DNA from: Solimonas marina
Lineage (GTDB): Bacteria > Pseudomonadota > Gammaproteobacteria > Nevskiales > Nevskiaceae
DNA length: 64,000 nucleotides
Assembly (NCBI RefSeq): GCF_012241385.1
Contig: NZ_JAAVXB010000002.1
Span: 1 to 64,000 of the forward strand
Reading direction: 5' to 3'
Part shown: one piece after another, positions 1 to 8,372 of the stretch
Numbering within the stretch: the stretch's first letter is position 1
Layout: each line of letters starts with the position of its first letter
Made by a program: the position numbers and the translations under genes
The notes under the pieces: generated by a model
What the model was told of the DNA's origin: nothing
Seen by the model: the letters and a program-made list of their open reading frames with translations, nothing else
The model's database searches: none

Positions 1-1000
1 CGAGGAAGACACTGCGCTATCTTTCACCCGCAGAGCATTTCAACCAATGTGTTGCAACGACCGGTTGAACCCACCGCGACGTTCTTCGCCAAGGGATCGT
101 CCTGAGATATCAGGTGATCGAACGTTGCCGCGATGAGTTTCCGATCCGCCTGATGTGCCGCTGCCTTCAGGTTTCGCCGAGTGGCTACTACGGCTGGAGC
201 GGCCGCCAGCCGAGCGCACGCCAGCTCGATAACAATCGGCTGCTGGCGCGTATTCGTGCGCTGCACGAGGACAGCCGCGGCATCTTGGGCGCGCCGCGGA
301 TGCACGAGGATCTAGCCGAGGAAGGCGAAACCGCCAGCTTGAATCGCGTCGCGCGACTGATGGCGCGCGATGGCCTGCAAGGTTGGCCTCGGAAGAAACG
401 GCGAGGCCAGCGCGCCAAGCCCAACCTGCCGCTACCTGGCGTGCGCAATCTGCTGGAGCGCGATTTCACGGCGCTGGAGCCCGAAACCAAGTGGGTGACA
501 GACATCACCGAGATCGCGGCCGACGAGGGCAAACTGTATCTATGCGTGGTCCTCGATCTGTTCAGCAAGCTGGTGATCGGCTGGTCGATGCACCATCGGC
601 AGGATCGTCAGATGGTGATCCGTGCCGTGGAGATGGCGATCTGGCAGCGCCGAGGCGGCTGGTCGGTGATTCTGCATTCGGATCGTGGCGGTCAGTTTCG
701 TAGTGACGACTACCAACGCTATCTGGCGCAGAACACCTTGCTGTGCTCGATGAGCGCCGTCGGTCACTGCGGCGACAACGCTGCCTGTGAAGGCTTCTTC
801 GGTACGCTCAAGCGCGAGCGCGTCAACAAGACCCGATACGCGACGCTCGATATCGCCAAGGCCGATCTGTTTCACTACATCGAGCGGTTCCATAACCCCA
901 GAATGCGACGTAGAGTCGCCAAGCAGGATCAGAAATTTTCAGCTCTTTCCAAACCGTCCGTGACTACGGGGTAGAACCCCTGGAATTGTTCCGTGTTGCC
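1..1000 (+). mobile_element. IS3-family insertion sequence, partial; right edge approximate
   Basis: The window opens inside an IS3-type element. Positions 1-105 are open in a frame ending in TFFAKGSS and a TGA stop at 103-105, which resembles the C-terminus of an OrfA protein (usual ending ATxFFAK). OrfB follows in another frame, the usual IS3 layout in which a frameshift yields OrfAB. The right boundary lies between the OrfB stop (974) and about 1005, where the minus-strand haemagglutinin-like frame resumes. I could not identify terminal inverted repeats or a target duplication, because the left end is outside the window. The insertion interrupts the fragment at 975-1294. Confidence 0.6.
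114..974 (+). CDS. IS3-family transposase OrfB (DDE integrase)
   Basis: Catalytic part of an IS3 transposase, which cuts and joins the element ends. The retroviral-integrase core has a complete DDE triad: Asp130 in WVTDITEI, Asp190 in LHSDRGGQF and Glu226 in [12 protein letters not shown], with the 35-residue spacing between the second Asp and the Glu typical of the family. The N-terminal region ([17 protein letters not shown]) is the standard OrfB helical region. Length 286 aa is normal, so OrfB looks intact. The GTG at 114 is the first start in frame, but the frame is open upstream from about 69 and the natural product is probably an OrfAB fusion made by frameshifting. Confidence 0.9.
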   Translation: MIERCRDEFPIRLMCRCLQVSPSGYYGWSGRQPSARQLDNNRLLARIRALHEDSRGILGAPRMHEDLAEEGETASLNRVARLMARDGLQGWPRKKRRGQRAKPNLPLPGVRNLLERDFTALEPETKWVTDITEIAADEGKLYLCVVLDLFSKLVIGWSMHHRQDRQMVIRAVEMAIWQRRGGWSVILHSDRGGQFRSDDYQRYLAQNTLLCSMSAVGHCGDNAACEGFFGTLKRERVNKTRYATLDIAKADLFHYIERFHNPRMRRRVAKQDQKFSALSKPSVTTG

Positions 1001-1294
1001 CAGTGCCGCGGCCGCCGAGGCACCGGCCACCGCCGACCAGCTGAAGTGGCTCTGTAGACCCAGCGCCACGCCAATGCCCTGGTTCAAGGCACTGGATGTG
1101 GCGGCCTGTGCATAGCCGCTCGACAGGAGTTCGCCCAGCGTGCCCGCGCGGACCACGGCGCCCAGACCGCTACCGATCGCGCTGCTCAGCGCGCCCGCGG
1201 CAACGCCACCCCATGAAAACCCATCCTGCAGGCCCAGCGCTTCGCCCGCCAGCTGGCTCGCCGCATCGGCCGCCGTCGGCGGGGCGTTAGTAGA
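975..1294 (-). pseudogene. Pre-toxin fragment of a haemagglutinin/CdiA-like protein, cut by the IS
   Basis: A minus-strand frame open from 1294 with no proper start codon encodes repeats rich in Ala, Gly and Ser (FSWGGVAAGALSSAIGSGLG, then HFSWSAVAGASAAAALGN). These are typical of the region just before the toxin in FhaB/CdiA-type two-partner-secreted proteins. The reading runs into IS sequence near 1000 and then reads antisense through the transposase, so the C-terminus is lost. Placed after a toxin-like fragment and its likely immunity gene, it looks like the start of a further orphan C-terminal module. Assignment rests on composition and motif style, not alignment. Confidence 0.5.
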
Positions 1295-1307
1295 TTAACC
1301 CTGATCT

Positions 1308-1886
1308 CTACCACTGATTCTGTGGAGGCAGAGCCTGCCCAAGTTTCACGGCACGGTCGTACGCTTCTTCAACACGAAGCAAATCCTTTTCCCATTTTGC
1401 TGGCTCGACAGATGCAAGCTTTCTCAGCACCGCTTTCAAATTATGCAGGTTGGCAATGTCGTTTGGCGCCAAGCGAGCAGCATCCTGATAGCATGTCCTG
1501 GCGCCCTCCAGGTCCCCCACTTTGACGAGCAAACCGCCTAGCTCAACGTAAGCGTCGATGAAGGTCGGCTCGGCTTCAATCGCCGCTTGGTACCGCTTAA
1601 AAGCATCGACAAATTGCTGCCGCTTCTCGTCCTGCGTCCCAACCAAATAATGATACCGCGCGATTTGGTAGTCGGGAGCAAGGCCAATTGCCGTTTCGTA
1701 ACGATGAGTAGCTGTTTGAAGATCGCGCCGATAGAAATGCAAATTACCTTGACACTCAAGTCTCACGTGTGCCGGCAAATCAGCGCCTTTTTCATCAAGC
1801 ATCTTCAAACCTTCGCCCATACGCCCAGAGGCAAAGAGGCTCGTGATCGAATCACGAGTGGCCTTGGCTTGCTCAGAATTCATCAT
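1308..1886 (-). CDS. Tetratricopeptide-repeat protein, candidate immunity protein
   Basis: 192-aa soluble protein without a signal peptide. Roughly residues 45-150 form TPR-type helical repeats (for example FKRYQAAIEAEPTFIDAYVE and ARTCYQDAARLAPNDIANLH), a fold that binds partner proteins. Its ATG overlaps the stop of the upstream toxin-like fragment by 4 bases, so the two are translationally coupled. In contact-dependent inhibition and other polymorphic toxin loci the immunity gene sits exactly there; that role is inferred from position, since TPR is a general scaffold. The DNA here is noticeably richer in A+T than the flanking core genes, consistent with transfer. Confidence 0.6.
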   Translation of the reverse strand: MMNSEQAKATRDSITSLFASGRMGEGLKMLDEKGADLPAHVRLECQGNLHFYRRDLQTATHRYETAIGLAPDYQIARYHYLVGTQDEKRQQFVDAFKRYQAAIEAEPTFIDAYVELGGLLVKVGDLEGARTCYQDAARLAPNDIANLHNLKAVLRKLASVEPAKWEKDLLRVEEAYDRAVKLGQALPPQNQW

Positions 1887-2929
1887 GGGTTTGATAGCTT
1901 CTTAATTTTCAAAATGAGGTTATTAAACTCTTCAAGTTTAGAGGCAGGGACGCCAATGTTTCTCAGCGCGGGGTCCGAAATCCCCTCGAAGTTGTACTTT
2001 ACGGCATCGACGCCTCTCGACCCTACTTGGTTCACTGAAGATGCCATGAGGTCTTGATAGCCGTCGCGCTTAAGGACGAATTCCAAAACCTCCTGTCGCG
2101 TATCTGCTGCCACCCCCCTGTTCTGGAAAGCCTCCACCTTCGACAAAGATTCGGAAAGGTATTTACTCGAATTGGCGCCTGCGATCGGCGTCTGAAGACT
2201 TAGCGTTTCAAGAGTCTCAGCCGCCTCAGCGGCAGACATTTTTCGGAAAACTGACACTGTCTCCGGAAGATTCCCAGCCACGCGAAGTGCCGCTGTCGCT
2301 TCTGCAGCGCAAATCGTTAGAAGGTCAAACTTCGCGTTGAAGAATTCTTCCGGCGTAAGCTCTCGACCCGTGAACGGGTTCACAGTCAGGCCGTCGTCTC
2401 GGAAAAGACTGGTGCCTAGGGCTGCGATGTCCCCGACCGTGGCGCCCAGCGCCGCGCCGACCGGATCGTAAGTCCATTGGCTAACAGTGGCGCTCATCTC
2501 TGCACCACCTGTCATCTGATACAAAGCATCTCGTCGTGACTGTTCCGCAGCTGCCATGCCACGCGCCACTTGATTGTCCGACGGCAGGCTGAATTTTCCA
2601 TCCGGCCCCTTGGCGCCAAACATTAACGCGCCATCCATCGAGGGCAAATCGGGTGAGAATGGAATCGAAGTTCCTGCCGCCTGCACCGCATTCAAGCTCG
2701 CAACCTCATCATTACTCCGCAACGTTTCCGGTGAAATGTCGAGCTGCAAGCCCGCTACGTCGCTAACCAGACCGTTCACGTCGATGGACGGCGTCGCAAA
2801 GTCGCCTGCCGCCAACGGCGTGAAACTCGCGGCGTTCGAAGACGATGGGGAGCCTAGCGGCTGTTCAATTCCCTGATAGTCCTGTGCATACGTCAGCGCC
2901 TGCTGCGGCGTGTAGCCGCGTTGCAGCAC
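1883..2929 (-). CDS. Toxin-like C-terminal fragment of a haemagglutinin/CdiA-type protein
   Basis: 348-aa reading from a GTG at 2929. The same frame is open without a start back to 3046 and encodes NAFGNALGNSIVGALDQ, a pre-toxin motif style common in FhaB/CdiA proteins, so this is a 5'-truncated remnant rather than a complete gene. The middle contains a Gly/Ala-rich hydrophobic stretch and NPFTGRELTPEE. The C-terminal ~90 residues (after KYLSESLSKVEAF) are more charged and are the candidate effector domain; I do not recognise a catalytic motif. It is coupled by a 4-base overlap to the TPR gene. No secretion signal remains, so expression may be silent or dependent on recombination with a full-length cdiA elsewhere. 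Confidence 0.55.
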   Translation of the reverse strand: MLQRGYTPQQALTYAQDYQGIEQPLGSPSSSNAASFTPLAAGDFATPSIDVNGLVSDVAGLQLDISPETLRSNDEVASLNAVQAAGTSIPFSPDLPSMDGALMFGAKGPDGKFSLPSDNQVARGMAAAEQSRRDALYQMTGGAEMSATVSQWTYDPVGAALGATVGDIAALGTSLFRDDGLTVNPFTGRELTPEEFFNAKFDLLTICAAEATAALRVAGNLPETVSVFRKMSAAEAAETLETLSLQTPIAGANSSKYLSESLSKVEAFQNRGVAADTRQEVLEFVLKRDGYQDLMASSVNQVGSRGVDAVKYNFEGISDPALRNIGVPASKLEEFNNLILKIKKLSNP

Positions 2930-3121
2930 GCTGTCGTAGGCCTGCTTGGCGCCCGCACTCAGGCTGTCGAGCCGGTTGTCGAAGTCTTGTTGATCGAGCG
3001 CCCCTACGATGGAGTTGCCCAGCGCATTGCCAAATGCGTTCGGTACTCAAGCGACGCCCTGTAGTGCATCAATAACAGTAGTTTGGGAGCGCCGCGTTGG
3101 TCGGCGTCTTCCAATGGCGCG

Positions 3122-4300
3122 TCAGGCGACTTCGCCGGCGGCGTGGCCGGATGCCCAGGCCCACTGGAAGTTGTAGCCGCCGAGCCAGCCGGTCACGTCG
3201 ACGACCTCGCCGATGAAATACAGCCCCGGCAGCTTGCGCGACGCCATGGTCGACGACGACAGTTCGCGGGTGTCGACGCCGCCGAGCGTGACTTCGGCGG
3301 TGCGATAGCCTTCGGTGCCGCTGGCGACGATTGGCCAGTCGTGCAGGCGCGCGGCGAGTTCGCGCAACTCGGCGGGGCGGTATTGCTTCATCGGCTTGCT
3401 GCCGAGCCAGCGCTCGCAGAGGCGTTGCGCGAAGCGCGTCGGCAGCACTGCGGACAGGGCGGTGCGCAGCTCGGCGTTCGGATGGGCCTGCTGCTGTTCG
3501 GCGAGATAGTCGTGCGCGTCGAGATCGGGCAGCCAGTCGATGGCGAGGGCGTCCCGGATGTGCCAGTACGACGAAATCTGCAGGATCGCGGGCCCGGACA
3601 GGCCGCGATGGGTGAACAGCAGGCCGGCGCGAAACGCCGTCTTGCCGCAGCGGGTTTCGGCCGGCAAGGCCAGACCGGACAGCTCGGCGAAGTCGTCGAG
3701 ATGTGTGCCGCCGAGTGTCAGCGGCACCAGACCGGCGCGAGTCGGCAGCACGGTGTGGCCGAACTGGCGGGCGAGCTGATAGCCGTAGCCGCTGCCGCCG
3801 AGGCTGGGCACCGACAGGCCGCCGCTGGCGACGACCAGCGACGCGCAACGCAGCGTACCGAGCTTCGAGGTCGTCAGCCGGAATCCGTCATCGTCATGTT
3901 CGACCGCCGTGGCTTCGCAATCGACCTCGATGCGCACGCCGGCGGCGTCACATTCGGTCTGCAGCAGGCGCACGATCTGCTTGGCCGACTCGTCGCAGAA
4001 CAGCTGGCCGAGTTCCTTTTCGTGATAGGCGATGCCGTGACGTTCGACCAGCGCGATGAAGTCGGCCGGCGTATAGCGCGCCAGCGCCGACTTGCAGAAA
4101 TGCGGATTGGCCGACAGATAGTGGCGCGCGGCAACATCGAGGTTGGTGAAATTGCAGCGTCCGCCGCCGGACATCAGGATCTTCTTGCCGATGCGGTTGG
4201 CGCGCTCGATCACCAGGACCCGACGGCCGCGGGCACCGGCGGTGGCGGCGCACATCAGACCGGCGGCACCGCCGCCGATGATGATGACGTCGTAATCCAC
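3122..4300 (-). CDS. YhiN/HI0933-family FAD-dependent oxidoreductase
   Basis: 392-aa flavoprotein of the HI0933/YhiN family (BaiN-like). The N-terminus has the Rossmann dinucleotide motif IIIGGGAAGLM at about residues 6-16 and the family signature KKILMSGGGRCNFTN shortly after; the C-terminus has the second FAD-binding segment GLYFIGEVVDVTGWLGGYNF. Length matches the family. Substrate is not established for most members. It starts with GTG at 4300 and lies 20 bp downstream of the DEAD-box helicase gene on the same strand, so co-transcription is possible. It is the first core gene next to the decayed accessory edge. Confidence 0.9.
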   Translation of the reverse strand: MDYDVIIIGGGAAGLMCAATAGARGRRVLVIERANRIGKKILMSGGGRCNFTNLDVAARHYLSANPHFCKSALARYTPADFIALVERHGIAYHEKELGQLFCDESAKQIVRLLQTECDAAGVRIEVDCEATAVEHDDDGFRLTTSKLGTLRCASLVVASGGLSVPSLGGSGYGYQLARQFGHTVLPTRAGLVPLTLGGTHLDDFAELSGLALPAETRCGKTAFRAGLLFTHRGLSGPAILQISSYWHIRDALAIDWLPDLDAHDYLAEQQQAHPNAELRTALSAVLPTRFAQRLCERWLGSKPMKQYRPAELRELAARLHDWPIVASGTEGYRTAEVTLGGVDTRELSSSTMASRKLPGLYFIGEVVDVTGWLGGYNFQWAWASGHAAGEVA

Positions 4301-4320
4301 GCCCGCGGATCAGGCGCGGC

Positions 4321-6312
4321 TCAGCCGCGCTTGGGCTTGCCGCCCGGTCGGCCGCCGCCGACGCCGGGCTTGCCAAAGCCACCGCCCTTCTTGAAGCCCG
4401 GTTTGCCGTCGGCCTTCTTGACGAAGCCTGGCTTCTTGAAGCCGCCGCCTTTGGATTCGAAGCTTTTCTTGTCCGACGGACGCTTGTCGAACGGCTTCTT
4501 GGCGAAGACCGGCTTGCTCGCGCGCGCTGCCGCGTCTTCGTCGCTGGCCGGGGCGATGCGCAACTGCTGACCGCAGACCCAGACTTTCTGCAGATCGCGG
4601 AAGATGTTCTTCGGCATGCCTTCCGGCAGGTCGACGAGGCTGTAGTCGTCGAAGATTTCGACGCGGCCGATGTGCTGGCTGTCGAGCCCGGCTTCATTGG
4701 CGATGGCGCCGACGATATTGCCCGGCTTGACCTGATGCGCGTAGCCGACGGCGATGCGGTAGGTCTGCATGCCGGCTTCCGGCTCGCTGCGCGCCGGACG
4801 CTCGCGCTTGGGCGGGCGCGGCGATTCGCGCGCGGCCTCGGCGGTCGTTGTCGCCAGCGTATCGGGGCGGCGGAACGCGGCCGGCGCGAAGTCCTCGCGT
4901 CGCGGGCGCGCGTTGCCGCGCGGCGACGACTGCCGCGTGAACGGATCGGCGGGCGGTGGCGGCGGGCGGGCGTCGAGCAGCAGCGGCGTATCGCCCTGCA
5001 GCAGGCGGCCGAGCGCGGCGGCGATCTCCAGTGCCGGTACGCCCTGTTCCTGCTCGTATTCGGCGACCAATTGGCGGAACGGGTCGAGGCCGTCGCCGGC
5101 CAGCGCTTCGGTGATCTTCTGCTTGAACCGCGACAGGCGCTGCTCGTTGACGGTGGCGGCGCTCGGCAGCTCCATCGGCGTCACCGGTTGGCGCGTGACG
5201 CGCTCGATCAGGCGCAGCAGGTGGCGCTCGCGCGGCGCGACGAACAGGATCGCCTCACCCGAGCGACCGGCGCGACCGGTGCGGCCGATGCGATGCACAT
5301 AGGATTCCGGGTCGGTCGGGATGTCGTAATTGACGACGTGGCTGACGCGCTCGACGTCGATGCCGCGCGCGGCGATGTCGGTGGCGACGACGATGTCGAT
5401 CTCCTCGCTCTTGAGCTTGGCGATCACACGCTCGCGTGCCTTCTGTTCCATGTCGCCGTTCAGCGCCGCGGCGGTGAAGCCGCGCGCCATCAGGCGGTCG
5501 GCGAGTTCGACGGTCTCGGCCTTGGTGCGGACGAAGACGATCATGCCGTCGAAGCTCTCGGCCTCGAGGATGCGCGTCAGCGCGTCGAGCTTGTTGACGC
5601 CCGCCACCAGCCAGTAGCGTTGGCGCACATTGGCTGCGGTGGTGGTCTTCGCCGCGATGCGCACTTCGACCGGCTCGTGCAGATAGGTCTGCGCGATGCG
5701 CCGGATCGGCGGCGGCATGGTCGCCGAGAACAGCGCCACCTGACGCGAGTCCGGCGTCGCCTGCAGGATCGCCTCGATGTCTTCGACGAAGCCCATCTTC
5801 AGCATTTCGTCGGCTTCGTCGAGCACCAGATAGCGCACTTCCGACAGGTCCAGCGTGCCGCGCTTGAGATGGTCGAGCATACGGCCCGGCGTGCCGACGA
5901 TGACCTGCGGGCCGCGGCGCAGCGCCGCCAGCTGTGGGCCGTAGGCCTGGCCGCCGTAGATCGGCAGCACGTGGAAGCCCGGCAGATTGGCGGCGTAGCG
6001 CTGGAACGCTTCGGCAACCTGAATCGCCAGCTCGCGGGTCGGCGCCAGCACCAGGGCCTGCGGCGGTCGCTTCACCAGCTCGATGCGCGACAGCACCGGC
6101 AGCGCAAAGGCGGCGGTCTTGCCGGTGCCGGTCTGCGCCATGCCGAGCACGTCATGGCCGTCGAGCAGCTGCGGGATGGTCTGCGCCTGGATCGGCGAGG
6201 GAGTTTCGTAGCCGACCGCATCGAGCGCGGCGAGCACCTCGGGTCGCAGCGCGAGATCCCGGAAACTCAGGCTGGTTTCGACGGGCGTGGCGGATTCATC
6301 GGACATCGACAT
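4321..6312 (-). CDS. deaD: ATP-dependent DEAD-box RNA helicase (DeaD/CsdA-like)
   Basis: 663-aa RNA helicase involved in ribosome assembly and RNA unwinding. Motifs in order: Q-motif region around 17-45, Walker A AQTGTGKT 59-66, DEAD 165-168, SAT 196-198 and HRIGRTGR 340-347. A DbpA-type RNA-binding domain spans about 515-590, which places it with DeaD/CsdA rather than RhlE. The last ~60 residues are a disordered Lys/Gly/Pro-rich tail with repeated KKPGF-like units, probably for nonspecific RNA contact. A second ATG lies two codons downstream. Cold induction, known for the family, is not visible in the sequence. Confidence 0.93.
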   Translation of the reverse strand: MSMSDESATPVETSLSFRDLALRPEVLAALDAVGYETPSPIQAQTIPQLLDGHDVLGMAQTGTGKTAAFALPVLSRIELVKRPPQALVLAPTRELAIQVAEAFQRYAANLPGFHVLPIYGGQAYGPQLAALRRGPQVIVGTPGRMLDHLKRGTLDLSEVRYLVLDEADEMLKMGFVEDIEAILQATPDSRQVALFSATMPPPIRRIAQTYLHEPVEVRIAAKTTTAANVRQRYWLVAGVNKLDALTRILEAESFDGMIVFVRTKAETVELADRLMARGFTAAALNGDMEQKARERVIAKLKSEEIDIVVATDIAARGIDVERVSHVVNYDIPTDPESYVHRIGRTGRAGRSGEAILFVAPRERHLLRLIERVTRQPVTPMELPSAATVNEQRLSRFKQKITEALAGDGLDPFRQLVAEYEQEQGVPALEIAAALGRLLQGDTPLLLDARPPPPPADPFTRQSSPRGNARPRREDFAPAAFRRPDTLATTTAEAARESPRPPKRERPARSEPEAGMQTYRIAVGYAHQVKPGNIVGAIANEAGLDSQHIGRVEIFDDYSLVDLPEGMPKNIFRDLQKVWVCGQQLRIAPASDEDAAARASKPVFAKKPFDKRPSDKKSFESKGGGFKKPGFVKKADGKPGFKKGGGFGKPGVGGGRPGGKPKRG

Positions 6313-6430
6313 TCTCGGTGGACCGCTGGGGACAGCGGCCGGCGGAACCTGGCAGGCGGTCCCAAAAGGGGCGGGATTCTACCTGTTTGCCGCCGGAACA
6401 GTGCTCACCATAGCGGCAAGCGCCACCAAA

Positions 6431-7153
6431 TCACCAGATCGTGCGCTGTGGCAGCAGGCGACGCAGCTCGTCGGCGGTCAGGTCGCGCCACTGCCCGGGC
6501 TTCAGCGTGCCGAGCCGCAGGTCGATGATGCGCACGCGCTGCAGACGCCGGACCTTGCAGCCGAACACCTCGCACATGCGCCGGATCTGCCGGTTCAGGC
6601 CCTGCGTCAGCACGATGCGGAAGGTGTTGCCGCCGATCTTCTCGACGCGGCACGGCAGCGTCGTCGTGTCGAGCGTGGGCAGGCGCACGCCGCGCGCCAT
6701 GCCGGCGACGAATTCGGCCGTTACCGGGCGGTCGATGGTGACGATGTATTCCTTCTCGTGGCGATTTTCGGTGCGCAGAATCTCGTTGACGATGTCGCCA
6801 TTGCTGGTCAGCAGGATCAGACCTTCGGAGTCCTTGTCGAGACGGCCGATCGGAAAGATGCGCTCGCGGTGGCCGACGAAGTCGACGATGTTGCCGGCGA
6901 CGTGGCGCTCGGTCGTGCAGGTGATGCCGACCGGTTTGTTGAGCGCGATGTAGACGCGCCGCGTGACGTGTTCGGCGCCTTGCACCCGGCCCCGCGCCGG
7001 TTTGCCGTCGACGCAGACCTTGTCGCCTTCGCCGACCTGCTGGCCGAGCTCGACCGGTTGGCCGTTGATCGTCACACGGCCGGCGGCGATCAGCGCATCG
7101 GCTTCGCGCCGCGAACAAAGTCCGGTCTCACTGATGTACTTGTTCAGCCGCAT
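6431..7153 (-). CDS. rluF: 23S rRNA pseudouridine synthase RluF
   Basis: 240-aa RsuA/RluB/E/F-type pseudouridine synthase. An S4 RNA-binding domain occupies about residues 1-48 (MRLNKYISETGLCSRREADA). The catalytic Asp106 is in the motif GRLDKDSEGL, and the C-terminal motif GLNRQIRRMCEVFG is diagnostic of the family. Overall sequence resembles RluF, which modifies U2604 of 23S rRNA, rather than RluB, because LNKPVGITCTTERHV follows the S4 domain. It is separated by about 118 bp from the helicase gene on the same strand. Confidence 0.88.
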   Translation of the reverse strand: MRLNKYISETGLCSRREADALIAAGRVTINGQPVELGQQVGEGDKVCVDGKPARGRVQGAEHVTRRVYIALNKPVGITCTTERHVAGNIVDFVGHRERIFPIGRLDKDSEGLILLTSNGDIVNEILRTENRHEKEYIVTIDRPVTAEFVAGMARGVRLPTLDTTTLPCRVEKIGGNTFRIVLTQGLNRQIRRMCEVFGCKVRRLQRVRIIDLRLGTLKPGQWRDLTADELRRLLPQRTIW

Positions 7154-7328
7154 GGCCGGCCTGTCGAAGCGGTCCGAGCGTCCGCGATGCGCGATCGTAA
7201 TGGCGCGGCGGGCGCTGCGCCAGCGGTTTTCAGCACGCGTTCACGACGTCGCGCGACGATGAAGCATCGCGGCGGGTGCGGTCAGGACGGCCGCTCGGTC
7301 GTGCCGGTTCACGACAACGCGAGAGACC

Positions 7329-8372
7329 ATGGACGGGAACGCGAAGCGCACGGCGACACGCCGCGGATGGTTGAGCTGGCTGAATCGACTGGTGACGGTC
7401 GGCTTCATCGGCTTGGTGGTCTGGCTGGTGGTGTCGAGGGCGCATGCGGTCGACTGGCACAAGGTGCTGACATCGCTGCGCGACATGCCGGGGACGGTGC
7501 TGGCGCTAGCCGCCGCGTTCGCGGCGGCCAGCTACGCGATCTACGCCAGCTTCGACTGGTTCGCGCGCATCTACACCAGGCAGGTGCCGAAGCTGCGCCA
7601 GTTCGAGATCGCCATCGTCAGCTATGCCTTCAATCTCAACCTCGGTGCGCTGATCGGCAGCGTCGGCTTTCGCTATCGCTTGTATTCGCGTTCCGGCGTC
7701 GACGCCAAGAACATCGCACGCATCGTCGCGACCAGCATGATCACCAACTGGAGTGGCTACTTTCTGCTGGGCGGCATCGTCTTCATCGGCCGCCTCGTCG
7801 AGCTGCCGAAAGGCTGGGAGATCGGCACGATCGGCCTGCAGCTGGTTGGCGGTGGCCTGTTGCTGCTATTGGCCGTCTATCTGGCGCTGTGCGCGTTTGC
7901 GCAGAACAAGGTCTGGACCTTGCGAGGCACCGAATTCAGTCTGCCGTCGTGGCCGCTGGCGCTCACACAGGTGGCTGCGTCGTCGCTGAACTGGCTGGCG
8001 ATTGCCGCGACGATCTGGGTGCTGCTGCCGGATTCGGTCGGCTTCGGCACGGTGCTCGCCGTGTTCCTGCTGAGCAGCGTCGCCGGCGCAATGACGCATG
8101 TGCCGGGCGGGCTCGGCGTGCTGGAAGCCGTGTTCGTCGCGCTGCTCGGCGGCGACGTGTCGCAGCATCGCCTGATCGCGGCGCTGCTCGCGTTCCGGGT
8201 CTTTTATTACTTCGGGCCGCTGGCGATCGCGATCGCGCTGTATCTGTGGATCGAGATGCGCGGCCGCCGCGGCGGCGCGCATCGCGAGCGGCGTCAGCGC
8301 AAGGCTGCCGCGCGCAACGCTACGCGACCGCAGCCACGCGTCAGTGGCGAAGCCCTTTCACGCGCACCTTGA
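7329..8372 (+). CDS. YbhN/UPF0104 lysylphosphatidylglycerol-synthase-like membrane protein
   Basis: 347-aa integral membrane protein with about eight hydrophobic segments, beginning with WLNRLVTVGFIGLVVWLVV near residues 16-35. It belongs to the LPG synthase transmembrane (UPF0104/YbhN) superfamily; motifs such as AYAFNLNLGALIGSVGFRYR-like and FLLSSVAGAMTHVPGGLGVLE are typical. It lacks the cytosolic aminoacyl-transferase domain of MprF, so lipid aminoacylation should not be assumed. The C-terminal ~30 residues are Arg-rich and cytoplasmic. The 3' end overlaps the convergent P450 gene by 32 bp. Confidence 0.85.
   Translation: MDGNAKRTATRRGWLSWLNRLVTVGFIGLVVWLVVSRAHAVDWHKVLTSLRDMPGTVLALAAAFAAASYAIYASFDWFARIYTRQVPKLRQFEIAIVSYAFNLNLGALIGSVGFRYRLYSRSGVDAKNIARIVATSMITNWSGYFLLGGIVFIGRLVELPKGWEIGTIGLQLVGGGLLLLLAVYLALCAFAQNKVWTLRGTEFSLPSWPLALTQVAASSLNWLAIAATIWVLLPDSVGFGTVLAVFLLSSVAGAMTHVPGGLGVLEAVFVALLGGDVSQHRLIAALLAFRVFYYFGPLAIAIALYLWIEMRGRRGGAHRERRQRKAAARNATRPQPRVSGEALSRAP

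Noticed and set aside
4672-6528. 618-codon plus-strand frame opposite the DEAD-box helicase
   Set aside because: Fully covered by a helicase with all motifs intact; the antisense product has no recognisable domain.
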